A DNA stretch of 64,000 nucleotides from Ligustrum vulgare (taxonomy: Eukaryota > Streptophyta > Magnoliopsida > Lamiales > Oleaceae), in the NCBI GenBank assembly GCA_963555705.1, contig OY743172.1, positions 18,041,446 through 18,105,445 of the forward strand. Direction: 5' to 3'. The notes beneath the pieces are model-generated. The model had not been told where the DNA came from. It did not search any database and saw only the letters and a list, made by a program, of their open reading frames with translations. The translations under genes and the position numbers were made by a program. Each line of letters begins with the position of its first letter. The first letter of the stretch is position 1. Shown one piece after another: positions 38,401 to 48,392 of the stretch.

Positions 38401-41400
38401 GTAATACTGCTGCAAAAGTACTAGGAACTTCAGTTACCCCTTTCCCACCATCTAGCTCCATACTTCCCAGTTCTAGAAGCACCCCCTGCCCACCTTCCTT
38501 GAAGGCCTTAACCATTGACTTCAATGAAACCTGTGTTTTATGCAGGCTTGGTTCACCTTGCAGTACCACCTTTTCTCCATCCACCTCAAAACGCATAGTT
38601 AGAGTTCCCCAATTGACTTGCATTTTTCCTAAGGTTTCAAGCCACTTCATTCCCAGTATAACATCTGTGCAGCTCAATTGAATTGGAAGAAAATCATCCA
38701 CTATGTCTACCCCAGGTAGTGAAAGTAGGACCCCTTTACAAATTTCCCCACCTTTTATTGATAGCCCAGTACCCATTAGAACACCATAGTTAGGGGTACC
38801 AGTGGCAGGCAACCTTAACTGTTTAGCCAAATCTTCCGAAATAAAATTGTGAGTAGCCCCGCAATCGATGAGAACTAACACATTTTGCCCTGAAATCGAG
38901 CCAGTGAGCTTCATGGTCTTAGGAGAAGTAAGCCCTACCACCGAGTTGAGTGATAACTCTACGATATTTCCCATCTCTTCTTCATCTGTAATGTTTAGTG
39001 TCACTTGCTCATCTCCATCCTCTTCCCGTTGGACTACAAGCACTTGCAGTTCTTTGTTACTACATTTGTGACCTGGATTGTACTTCTCATCACAACGATA
39101 GCATAAACCTTTTTCCCTCTTCAATTGGAGCTCGGCATCTGTAAGTTTCTTGAATGAAGGAATACCCCGAGCTGTATTATTCGGTCGTGTCACAGAAGTG
39201 GTAGTGGATTTGAGGACAATAGTGTTGGCCTGGAATGAACTGGAACTCTGATGATATGGAAACATATGCGGGCTCATCTGCACTGTAGAAGAAGGATTAA
39301 TTTTGCTTCTCGCTGGACCATAAGACAATTGGGCCTGTTTTAAGGACTCATTCCTATCCTCCACTCTTTGGGCCAATAACATGACGTGGCCCAGTCCATG
39401 AGGCTTTAACATTCTCACTTCAGCCCTTAAAATAGGCTTCAGCCCATTTATGAAGTTACCCTCCATAACGTCATCTGGAATCGTCGGTAATGGAGCTGAC
39501 AGAACCTCAAACATTCGCCGATACTCCTTCACAGTTCCCTCTTGTTTTAATGCTAGAAATTTTTCCAGAAGTGATCCTTCCTGTGATGGACGAAAACGCT
39601 CCAGCAATAACCTTTTCAGATCGGTCCAACTCCGAATAGATTGCCGACTATCTTCCCACTGAAACCAAGCAAGGGCCTCTCCCTTGAAACATACTGCCAC
39701 CGCCTCTACCTTATCCCAATCACAGAATTGATTAACTTGGAAACAGCGTTCTACCCGGAACACCCACCCATCGAGATCCTCTCCATTGAATATTGGCATC
39801 TCCAGCCTCCGGTTCCTGTTATCAACCTTCCAAAGTTCCTCACGGCCCATGTTGTTCTCCTTTTGAGCTTCGTTATCATCATTTTTGGCCGGAATTTCAG
39901 GTGCGTTAATGGTTTCGGCTGAACTGGATGCCTTTCCCTCCCATTTCTTCATCATTAGCTCAAACCTCTCCATCACAGCTGACATATCCTTTTGCAATTC
40001 TGATTTCAAAGCTCCTATCCCTTCCTGTACTTCACCATTAATTCCTTCGATTCTAGCTTTCAAGGTGCTCATCCGATCAGTAAGCGTCATTTGCCCAGGT
40101 TGGATGCTCTGATACCAATTGATAGATACCTGAATGCTGGAAAGTTACTGAGAAGCTGCTACGGACCTCTTGTGAATTTCTGCCGAACAAGGATGGAAGA
40201 ATGAATAAGAATAGTGGATTTATGAGATAATTTGCTTCTGTAATAGATTGATGTAATAGGAAATATATAGAATTGATGTAAACTAAAGATTTATGTTATT
40301 TAACTGATAATGAAAGTAACAAGAAATCAAGAGGCCTGAACTCTCCTAACTGACTCCCTTTCAAAAACGTGAATGAATGATCTCAAACCTAGCGCCCCCT
40401 TACATTTATTCCCCTTGCTTTCCCCCCAACAGACTGACTCCCTATTATACCCTTGCAACTGACTGACTGACTAACATAATATCAATTTACTGCCTTCATT
40501 CCACTGTTGCTAGTTGTTGTAGCAACCCTCTTATTTCTCCTGGAATAAGTAAATTTAATCGGAGGTCTATCATCGAGATTAAACCAGTGTTCGATATTAT
40601 AAATTTTATTTATAAACGGTCACGTAACATCTTATTGGATAATTTTTTTAGAAAAGTCAACAATTTCAACTAGTCAAAGATTCTTGTCCACCATTTTTTA
40701 CTTAAAAAAAGTGGACCAAAGAAATTCTATCACGTCGTTATTTATAAACAATATTTATGAACAACGGTTTATAAATAGTTTACCAAACAGAGGCTGTCGT
40801 AAGGTAAGAAGATTGTATTGGTGTCACTTGATGAGAAATTTGTGAATACCAATGTAAACAAAGAAACGGAGATTTATAAGGAAGATGTAAGGTTAAAAGA
40901 GATGGCAATCAAATGATTAAAATATTTCCAGCCATGATACTATAGTAGAGGTAGAAAAACACGTGCAAGTTGAAAACCCAAGACAACTAGTTCCTTATAT
41001 ATGAAGATTGCAATTAAGGACCCAAAAATCGAGCTGCACTCTGATGATCAACAAATTGAAGTTCTAAAGTGTCCAACAAGAGAGTAAGAAATTAAACTTT
41101 TGAATCATAAGGGAATCAAATGATTTGGCCATAGCAGATTTACATCATTGCGTGTTGCATCCGTTAGGGCCTCTAGTTTGACAACTCGCACGAAGGCTTC
41201 TCAAGGAACTGATGGGAAGTCACGTTCTTCTTGTAAAACTGAAGATTCTTCTCTGGACCATCAACAAGTTTTGCAAGATAGTATACGTCTTATGAGAATT
41301 CTCTTATGTCTTGCACGAAAAATAATGATGAGCATATTTTGGAGAAGTATAATGAAAATATGTTAAAAGTTGGTAGTACAACTACAATGAAACTTTTTAA

Positions 41401-44400
41401 GGAGGATAGAATTGATGAAGTTAGACATTCAGATGCTGGCCAAAAGCACACAAATGATACAACAAAGTTGTTGCTTGCTTCTTAAAAGTTAAAATTGCTT
41501 GGCTGTGATAAGTTATGCCAATTCATAAGAATCTGGAGAGTTATCATAAACCAATGCACTTAAAGTCGTGGACATGTTTCTCGTGCTTAATGCTGATAAG
41601 TATGATAAGGAATTTGACTTTGGAATAGCCTCAAGGAAGAAGTCAAAGATGTCTCAAGTGCAAAGGAACTTGACGTCTGGCCACGAATGTGTCTCTCAAA
41701 AGTATGGATGGAGAGCATGGTGTATACGATCAGGATGATATCAAGTTGAATTTTGACCAATAGTGATTTTTGACCCAATGATTCATGCGATTGTAGAGAG
41801 TAAGGAGATGAGCATTTGATCAATATGTGACGTGATAGAAGGTTTTGAGTATTTTCCTCTTGATTGATCGATTTTTCTTTAACCAAAATCGAGGACGAGT
41901 TTTTTTCAAGAGGGAGAGATTTATATAGGATAAAACCAAGTTTGATTTAGATTATTTTCCTATTTCGTAAAATAATAGTTCCTATTTTAAGTCTATCTGC
42001 TTTTATCTATTTTAGTTGTAATAGATATTATCTTTTTATTTTTCTTTATTTAGAATAGGATTTTAGTTTGTTTCCTTATTTCGTTTCCTTAAATTAGTAA
42101 GATTACCAAATAATTAGATTACGATTTTATTTTGTTTCCTTTTTTTCATTTCCTTATATTAGTATAAGGTATTGTACACTTTTTCAATCATCAATTCATA
42201 AATCAATATAATCAAAGCAATATTATTCCAAATATTGTTTTTTATTTAACATAATTCTTATTACAAAAATTTCACAACTGCTTCCGCACCAAAATGTTAT
42301 ATTTTAAATAAAAATTGGGTTAGAATATGATATAAAAAATTTGCACCGTAGGAGGACGTAAAGAGGAAAAAAATATCTAATCAATGTTGGGGAAAAAGAA
42401 TTGTAAGGAGAATGATAATGAAAGGCTTACAATACCTCTATTGCCGCATGCTTACTGGTTAATGTGGTCGATTAAAACTGCATTAAATTTTCCTTTTTCC
42501 TTCTTCAATAGCCAGTGACCGAATGATTTTTTTTTTATATCAGTAACCATGTATCTTTCTTGCCTGTTTCTCAAGGACATACAGTTTTAAGACTTGTACA
42601 TTATAATATATAAAATTTATAATCAACGTGCTCCTAACATCTGCTTTTTGGAAAAATCATGCATTAGCTCTTCCTTTTTCCATCACATCCTTTTTTCCCT
42701 CATGCGTGTCCATGCTACTGAGATGTTTCTTCTTTGAATCTGGTACTTGTACCCAGTTTTTATGTCCTAAATGTATCTTTGTTGAGATAACGAGTTTTGG
42801 ATTATTATTCATTGATGACAATCTTTTGAGGTATCAACTTTCAATATTTTCTCGCCATAAGACAAGTAAATTTGTTGAAAATGGAGAAAATTGGTTTCTT
42901 TGTCCATTTATTTATTTATTTATTATTCTCGTCCAAGAATGTGCTGGAGAGTGCTCATGGATGTGCATATTTTATTTTTTTCAATACTTCAACGGTTCAA
43001 CCATCCATACAAAGACATTGCGTGCATACAAACTCTATTTTTTAAACAATTGTCTCATGTACCTCATTTTTCGTGCAGGGTGGTGACTTTTCAAATGGAA
43101 ATGGTATGCTTTTTTTCTCTTCTGGATCTTGTACTTTCAATTGATGCAGATGCTTGATATGACTTCAGGCTTCATGCCCAGACTTGTAAGGCATGACCTT
43201 TTAATGGTTTGCAGGCACTGGTGGAGAAAGTATTTATGGAGGGAAGTTTGCTGGTAAGTTTTTCTGCATGTTTGAGTTTATATTTCCTATAGCGCGGCTC
43301 ACTTTTGAGACGACTTCAATTTTTTCCTTTTGATTTCACAGATGAAAACTTTGAGCTGGATCATAGTGGGCCTGGTTTTCTCTCTATGGCAAATGGTGGA
43401 CCAAACACAAATGGTTCCCAGTTCTTCATAACTTTTAAGCGCCAACCACATCTTGATGGGTATTTGATTTTCTTTTTATTTACCTGACTCATAATGTCCT
43501 CAAGCCCCCAACATTTACTCTTTTTTGGGGTCTTGGACAACTAAATTTGGGTAGTGTTTTTTGTAATTGAATTTCTATATTTTCTTGTGTGGCAGAAAAC
43601 ATGTTGTTTTTGGGAAGGTTGTGAAGGGAATGGATGTTGTTAAGAAAATTGAACAGGTAGGAACGGCTGATGGTAAACCGTTGGGTTTGGTGAAAATTGT
43701 GGACTGTGGCGAGACTCCTGTGACTAAAATACATGATTCGCTTGGAGTAGGGAAAGGTAGTGTTGTGACACTGAGATGGCAAGAGTTGTCTCATGACTGC
43801 TGTAACATCTTTCCTTTCTTTTTGATATTTCTGTTCATGGTGCCTTCAGGGAAAAAGAAAAAACCAACAAGAGCTCTTTCATCTGATGATAGTTCTGACA
43901 GTGAAGCAAAAGGGAAACACCGTGCATCTCGTAAGGGGAGGAGGAGAAAGAGAAGCAAGAGATACTCTTCATCTGATTCATACAGCTCTGATACAGATTC
44001 TGATTCCGCTTCATCTGAGACAGATACTGATTCGGACTCTGACTCTCATTCTTCAAGTTCTTCCAGTGATGGAAGACGGAGGAAGAAAAGGAAGTTGACC
44101 AAGAGAAGTAGACATCAACGTGGGAAGAAAAAGGTTGGACGAAAGGAGAGGAAAGTTAAACGTGACAAAAAATCAAGGCAGAAGTCCAAAAGGTTTTTCA
44201 TTTTTCTTTTTTCATTTTCAACAATGTACTATATGTTCCCAGTTTAAGAGTCCCCCCCCCCCCCCCCCTTTCCTCCTCCTCCTCCTCTTGTTATTGTTGT
44301 TTTACTGATAGAGACATGCATATCACAAATTTCTTCCATGTTTTGGGTTATGACATTTTCTTTTCTCCCACTAGATGTAAAGCAAAAGGCATGCAATCCG

Positions 44401-47400
44401 TAGTTTTGGAAATCTAGAATATTTTTAAATCAATGTTTTTGGGGTAATCTGTAGATATCCTTGACGAGGGAAACAAGACTGTGTCATAGAAGAAGTGTTT
44501 TTGTTAAACAATTAGTTTATTAAACTAGGTTCTCAACTTGCCCTTATTTCTCAAAAATTTTACTCAGAAACTTGGGAAGTTCTAGTGATACTGGCAGCGG
44601 GAGTAGGACCAGCAGCAGCTCTGACGATGAATATGCCACTAAGGACAAATCTGCACGTAAAAGTAACATATCGGGCCAAGAAGTGAAGAAGCTAGCACAA
44701 AGTCTCGGTATCTATCTTTTTAAACTCTATTCAATAATCTCCATTGTCATCATCATTACTTTCTCGACTTGGATAATTTCAAGAACTGACCAAATATTTT
44801 TTTATTTATACCCTTACCATCTCATAACTGGAAATTTACAGGGTCAGAGAAGAAATCACCAACCCCTTTGTTTGGACAAGCTGATGAGCTGAAGCAGACA
44901 GATGGCAGCTCATCTCATGAAGAGGGTGAATTCTCTCCCAAGAATGATGATATTCTGAAAAATGGTCATGAAAAAGAGTTCAAGGCTAATGAAGATGCCA
45001 AGCATTTTGATCAATCTGTCAATTTTAGCAGATCCAGGTCTTCACTAAGGTCTTCAATATTTAATACTTTTTGGTCTTACATCTGCTCCATTAGTTGGTT
45101 TACATATAATTTTCATTTCCAACCCATTCTGCATAAATGACAGATATACCTTAATTTCATTTCTTTATTTCGTGCTTATTAATATCTGATCATCCATATT
45201 GTTGTTGTTATGTAACATCATGTGACATTTGAGAGTAACAGGAGGCTCACACCAAGTCCCAGAGGGAGGCCAATGTCCAGTCATCGGAGCAGCACCCCTA
45301 GCAGAAGCCCAGGGAGAACATTTCCCAGGCTTGAAAGTAACAGTAAAATTCCTAGATCGTCTGGTCAGCCAAGCAGTAAAAGTCCTTCAAGGAGTCCTGC
45401 CCATAAAGCTCCGCCTGCATCCACTTCTAGTCGTGGTCGGGAGTTGTCTAGAAGTCGCTCTCCAAATGGAACTCCAAAGCGTGTTAGAAAAGGGCGAGGC
45501 TTTACTGAACGGTATGCCTTTGTTAGACGCTATCGCACACCATCTCCTGAACATTCTATGGATAGATCTTACCCATATGGTGGAAGACACATTCAAAGAA
45601 ACGACAGGTACTTCCTCAACTAATCCAAATGGTGGTTTGTTATGGGTCATTTGCTAAATAACTGCCCCCAATTGGCAGCTCTTGCTTAGAATATTTTAAG
45701 ATACGTGTCTGCCAGGTTTTAAGAACTGGAGAAAACTTATAGGATGTCAGAAACACTTCTTCTATCTGCCACTTTTAGGAAGGGAAATAGATAAGCAAGA
45801 TAGCGGTGCAGTCCACGAGCCACTGGTGTTGCGCATTCCCAATCATCCATCATTTGAAATTAATGACGAATGGATTTTTTGAACTTCAAATTGAGCTTTC
45901 TTGTTCCTTTCAGGGATTACTGAAGGCAATAGAAATTTCATTTGAAACCTTTTCGAGTATTTTTGCTAATGACATCTGGCACTTTTTGTCACTAGTCAGG
46001 AGTATCGCTCAAGTTTGTATTCTGACTGTTTTAATCTTCTTCCCCGTAAAATTTGCTTCTTTGTTTTGTTTCTTCAGAAAGCTGAGGTCTGGGATTAAAA
46101 ATCTCGACTACCCCACTTTCCAAAAAAAAAATCTCGACTCCCTCCCGATTTTTTTGGTCATTGTTCTATAAACCAGTTGCCTAAAATGGAGGGGTTTTGT
46201 TGGAATTAGGATGTTCAGCGTGAGCTAAAACCATTGTCTACAAACCAATTACAGTGATCTGTATGACTATCAGAATAGAAATGATGTCTGAATTGAGGTT
46301 ATAAAGAATTGTTTTCTAATTACAACTTTTTAGGCATCCAAGCTACAGAGATAAATTCAAGCGTTCACCACAAAGACGATACAGAAGCTCACCAAGAAGA
46401 GACAGGAGCCCACCCAGGTCTCTCTCTCTCACAGACACAGACACAGACACACACACACACACAGAGATCTGAGTGTCGTCTTGTGCATGTTTGTCACTCC
46501 TGAATGTGCTGGTGTATTTATTTCCCTTTTAGCTTTGTATTTTGGACCTTTGAACCTTCATTGTGCAATTGTTACTGATCTCATCAATTTGCTTGCTTAT
46601 GATTATCAGCGTGTTTCGGTAAGCTTAAAATGTTTACTTACAAGTAATTTAAGTTTTTAAAATCTTTAATTGGTCATGGTTGAATATTATCTGACACTAA
46701 GCAAGTGTTTTGGTAAATTTGTTTATACAAGTTTTTTTCTTCACATTTCACCAAACCACTTTTTAACCACACATTTTACTCAAAAAATTCAAATTCCTTG
46801 CTTTGAAAACAAAGGTCCACCTAGAGTAACTTCACCTTTTCTAAGAATGGCCCGGCATTCTTTCCGTCACTCTATCTTTTTTTTTTCCTAATTTGACTTT
46901 ACTTCTCTGCAGTCAGACGAGAGAGAATCTTTTACCTAATTTGACTTTACTTCTCTGCAGTCAGACGAGAGAGAATCTTTTACCTAATTTGACTTTACTT
47001 CTCTGCAGTCAAATGAGAGAGATTGATTTTTTTTTTTTTTTTTAGATATGAGCGCAGAAGAAGTCCTAGTAGGAGTCGTTCCCAAAGCCCCGGTCCTTAC
47101 CGTGCCCGGAGAACAGTTCGTAGCAGGAGCCCTGTGCGAAGTCCTAGCCCGACAGATAGGCGCCCTGCAATTAGTGACAGGCTAAAATCTCGTCTTGGGC
47201 CGAAATTGAATGACCAAATTCCTCAAAATAGAGGTAGATCCCTTTCACGCTCTAGGAGCCGTGGTTCATCCGCATCTGAATCTTCTAAAGAGCGTCCAGG
47301 AAAGAGGGCATCTGCTTCGCCTGGCGGTTCCAGATCCAGTACCCCTGGCGGTCGAAGGGGTTTAGTCTCGTATGAAGACTTGAGTCCAGAGAATGGAACA

Positions 47401-47409
47401 AATAAATGA
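32458..47409 (+). CDS. CYP63: SR-type cyclophilin (peptidyl-prolyl cis-trans isomerase with RS-rich tail), 13 coding exons, ~688 aa
   Basis: A nuclear prolyl isomerase of the plant SR-cyclophilin group, whose members bind SR splicing factors. Exons: 32458-32532, 32640-32694, 32885-32973, 43079-43103, 43215-43253, 43342-43459, 43596-43756, 43850-44192, 44568-44707, 44842-45049, 45242-45607, 46334-46417, 47046-47409. All phases join. Residues 1 to about 175 are the cyclophilin domain: [20 protein letters not shown] holds the catalytic Arg, Phe and Gln, and the ADP/DCG ending is VKIVDCGE. The Trp that binds cyclosporin in human CypA is His here (QPHLDGKHV), as in other plant SR-cyclophilins. The tail has Ser/Asp- and Lys/Arg-rich blocks ([19 protein letters not shown]), an EEGEFSP motif and many RS/SP dipeptides, and ends [15 protein letters not shown]. 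Exon 10 has two possible donors 12 nt apart, giving 684 or 688 aa. Intron 3 is 10,105 bp. The neighbour at 48393 is the same as in Arabidopsis. Confidence 0.93.
33384..33548. mobile_element. 165-bp MITE of the GCCTCTGTTTGG family, best-preserved copy, in cyclophilin intron 3
   Basis: AGCCTCTGTTTGGTAAAA (33384-33401) and its inverse at 33531-33548 match at 17 of 18 positions. The interior reads GAGGTAAGATGTGTGGTTAA then GTGGAGAGAGAAA, the signature shared with the other copies. It is flanked by TTTA and TAAA, which would allow a TA duplication. Confidence 0.75.
34151..34536 (+). repeat. 5' LTR of the old LTR element
   Basis: 386 bp, starting TGATGTATGACAAAATCAAG and ending CCTCACCA. A TATA-like ATATAAATA lies near 34401. 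Confidence 0.8.
34570..34818 (+). pseudogene. Gag-like frame of the old LTR element
   Basis: The frame begins [16 protein letters not shown] some 30 bp after the primer-binding site, where gag would start, and runs 82 residues. No nucleocapsid zinc knuckle or protease is present. I call it gag-like by position only. Confidence 0.3.
35162..35599 (-). repeat. 3' LTR of the nested gypsy element
   Basis: 438 bp; on the minus strand it runs TGATAGACCTCCG to ATCA. Compared with the other LTR it has a 10-bp extra segment near 35350 and lacks a 25-bp segment that is bounded by ATTGATGTA repeats in the partner. The last 91 bp of the pol frame lie inside it. Confidence 0.9.
35509..40090 (-). pseudogene. 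Broken gag-pol of the nested Ty3/gypsy element
   Basis: Reading on the minus strand from the Met at 40090: gag with a coiled N-terminus and a retrotransposon-gag core (WFQWEDS region); a zinc knuckle, [14 protein letters not shown]; protease with [12 protein letters not shown] (family usually DSGA). Reverse transcriptase has DLKSGYHQI and the catalytic FFDDILVY. RNase H shows [14 protein letters not shown], where the family has Asp for the Asn. Integrase has its HHCC finger (CAVCQQNK) and DDE residues ([19 protein letters not shown]). A chromodomain closes it ([20 protein letters not shown]). Breaks: stop TAG at 38219-38221, a frame shift near 37713, stop TAA at 37545-37547, and a frame shift near 35725. 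Two active-site changes (protease, RNase H) also point to decay. Confidence 0.93.
35600..35613 (-). promoter_or_regulatory. Polypurine tract of the nested gypsy element, inside the pol frame
   Basis: GGAGGGGCGGGTAA on the minus strand abuts the 3' LTR. The same bases are read as codons of the chromodomain-bearing C-terminus (GGAGN), which continues into the LTR. Confidence 0.85.
40106..40117 (-). promoter_or_regulatory. Primer-binding site of the nested gypsy element
   Basis: On the minus strand TGGTATCAGAGC lies two bases inside the 5' LTR. It is the standard complement to the 3' end of initiator tRNA-Met used by plant LTR elements. Confidence 0.92.
40120..40572 (-). repeat. 5' LTR of the nested gypsy element
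   Basis: 453 bp, more than 95% alike to the 3' LTR by eye outside two indels. It is the promoter-bearing LTR for the minus-strand transcript and is followed by the primer-binding site. Confidence 0.9.
40573..40797. mobile_element. Possible MITE remnant beside the nested gypsy element
   Basis: The right side ends TTTACCAAACAGAGGCT, the exact inverse of the GCCTCTGTTTGG family end. The left end is not recognisable and the gypsy insertion abuts it. It belongs to the interior of the old LTR element. Confidence 0.35.
41920..42291 (+). repeat. 3' LTR of the old LTR element
   Basis: About 372 bp, starting TTTATATAGGATAAAACC right after the polypurine tract and ending CCGCACCA. It is clearly diverged from the 5' copy, so the insertion is old. 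The first base is uncertain by a few positions. Confidence 0.75.
42297..43078. other. Rest of cyclophilin intron 3
   Basis: Ordinary intron sequence up to the acceptor TTTTTCGTGCAG at 43078. A 152-codon plus-strand frame at 42628-43086 has no family resemblance and runs through the splice acceptor, so I do not call it. Confidence 0.5.
44252..44287 (+). repeat. C17 homopolymer followed by (TCC)n in cyclophilin intron 8
   Basis: Seventeen consecutive C residues (44252-44268) are followed by TTT and five to six CCT units. The opposite strand is a long G run with quadruplex potential. Confidence 0.9.
46615..46830. mobile_element. Possible MITE of the GCCTCTGTTTGG family in cyclophilin intron 12
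   Basis: CCAAACCACTTTTTAACCACAC matches the family interior in inverse orientation (only part shown here by position 46752-46772). The ends (GTGTTTCGGTAA on the left, AACAAAGG on the right) are diverged. Confidence 0.35.
46887..47030 (+). repeat. Three tandem 48-bp copies, each with a splice-acceptor-like motif, just before the last cyclophilin exon
   Basis: A unit beginning CCTAATTTGACTTTACTTCT and followed by CTGCAG occurs at 46887, 46935 and 46983. Each copy offers a pyrimidine tract and CAG that look like a good 3' splice site. The accepted exon begins further on, at 47046, after a pure T-run and TTTAG. Confidence 0.92.
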
Positions 47410-48392
47410 GGTTGTTGTCTTGGTGGTTTTATTCGACAATCCTGTTTCGCTTTCAGCTCATCTTTCTGAACTTTCTTGTGTTTATTAGCATACATACTGA
47501 ATGTGTAGCTTAGAACATACTTCTTGTAAACTTTGATTGCGCTTTGTGGTTTCCAGATGGAAGTATAGCCATTTGAAGCTATTGATTTTTATTTGCCGCT
47601 GACACTATCTGCCCATTCCCGGATCGATTTCTGATACGTTCCTGATTATTATTGTCTACTAATCATGGATCACAGCACTCTGCTTGTAATGCAAGTGATG
47701 ACACTGTGAAAAAAGCTATCAAAGTTCTGCTGCCTGTTTGATTCAGGAGAAATTTATTAAATTTTTCCTCAAAATTCCTTCTGAATCAAACATTTTTATG
47801 AGATTCACAACTTTACACATTTTTCAATTCTTGAGTCGTGGATTTTAGGGTTTGCCTATTGAGATGTAGAAAACCCGACAGGCCTGCGATGACGGAAAAT
47901 GAGAGGACGAGAAGATCTTCTCCCATTGCATCAGTGATTAGTGCTGGAAAAACATCAAATCAGTGAATCACACCATCCAGTTAACTTGAGCTAGATATGC
48001 TCTTTTCTTTCTAATTCTTGGCTTTTCCTTTCATTTTGGAGGAACATGGTCTTCTAAACGCAATCGTGTACACTTGAAATGACATTGTACTTAAGAATTA
48101 GCGAGGCAAAATATTTATATATTTACTGATCTTTTGAACAATGAAATCCACACGACATAAAAAAAAAGAGTCAAGTTCACAACATATTTTTTTGGTTCTA
48201 TTACATCGGCTTTTGCGATAATTATCGTTTTTCCACCAATAGACGCCTTAAGGTAAGAGCAAAGACAAGTACCATACTTCGATCTTGACTTCAGATACAA
48301 GATTTTCCAACTATCTTAACACACGCATGCTTTTAAATTGAAACAAGTTTCTGGGAAGCAGCTCCGATGGGCAGACAGGAATGGTGGAACTC
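47410..48392. other. Intergenic spacer between convergent cyclophilin and VTE3 genes
   Basis: 983 bp that must hold both 3' UTRs and both polyadenylation regions. No further gene was seen. Confidence 0.6.

Larger units (their letters stand above)
35162..40572 (-). mobile_element. Full-length chromodomain Ty3/gypsy retrotransposon (chromovirus), nested and antisense to the host gene
   Basis: Two near-identical LTRs (35162-35599 and 40120-40572) enclose one gag-pol region read on the minus strand. A 4-of-5 target duplication, TCGTG (35157-35161) and TCGAG (40573-40577), bounds it. The primer site and the polypurine tract are both in place. The order gag, protease, reverse transcriptase, RNase H, integrase, chromodomain identifies the Ty3/gypsy chromovirus group. 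It lies inside the older LTR element and inside cyclophilin intron 3. The coding region has two stop codons and two frame shifts, so the copy cannot make its own polyprotein. Confidence 0.95.
34151..42291 (+). mobile_element. Old non-autonomous LTR retrotransposon in cyclophilin intron 3, interrupted by a nested gypsy element
   Basis: Two LTRs, 34151-34536 and about 41920-42291, are alike along their length (TCCTATTTCGTAAAA, AATTCATAAATCAATATAAT, TTCACAAC-GCTTCC) with many differences. The element is flanked by a perfect 5-bp duplication, AAATG (34146-34150 and 42292-42296). A tRNA-Met type primer site (TGGTATCAGA, from 34540) follows the first LTR, and a polypurine tract (AAGAGGGAGAG) precedes the second. 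The tail motif GAGGACGAGTTTTTTTCAAG is common in plant gypsy elements. Without the insert at 35162-40572 the interior is only about 2 kb and has no polymerase genes. Confidence 0.85.

Noticed and set aside
42628..43086. 152-codon plus-strand frame rich in Phe and Leu
   Set aside because: It lies in cyclophilin intron 3, runs through the splice acceptor at 43078 and has no family resemblance; AT-rich DNA makes such frames by chance.
43886..44098. Alternative frames over the RS-rich tail
   Set aside because: The SR-cyclophilin frame is continuous through all exons; other frames reflect repetitive codons for Ser, Arg and Asp.
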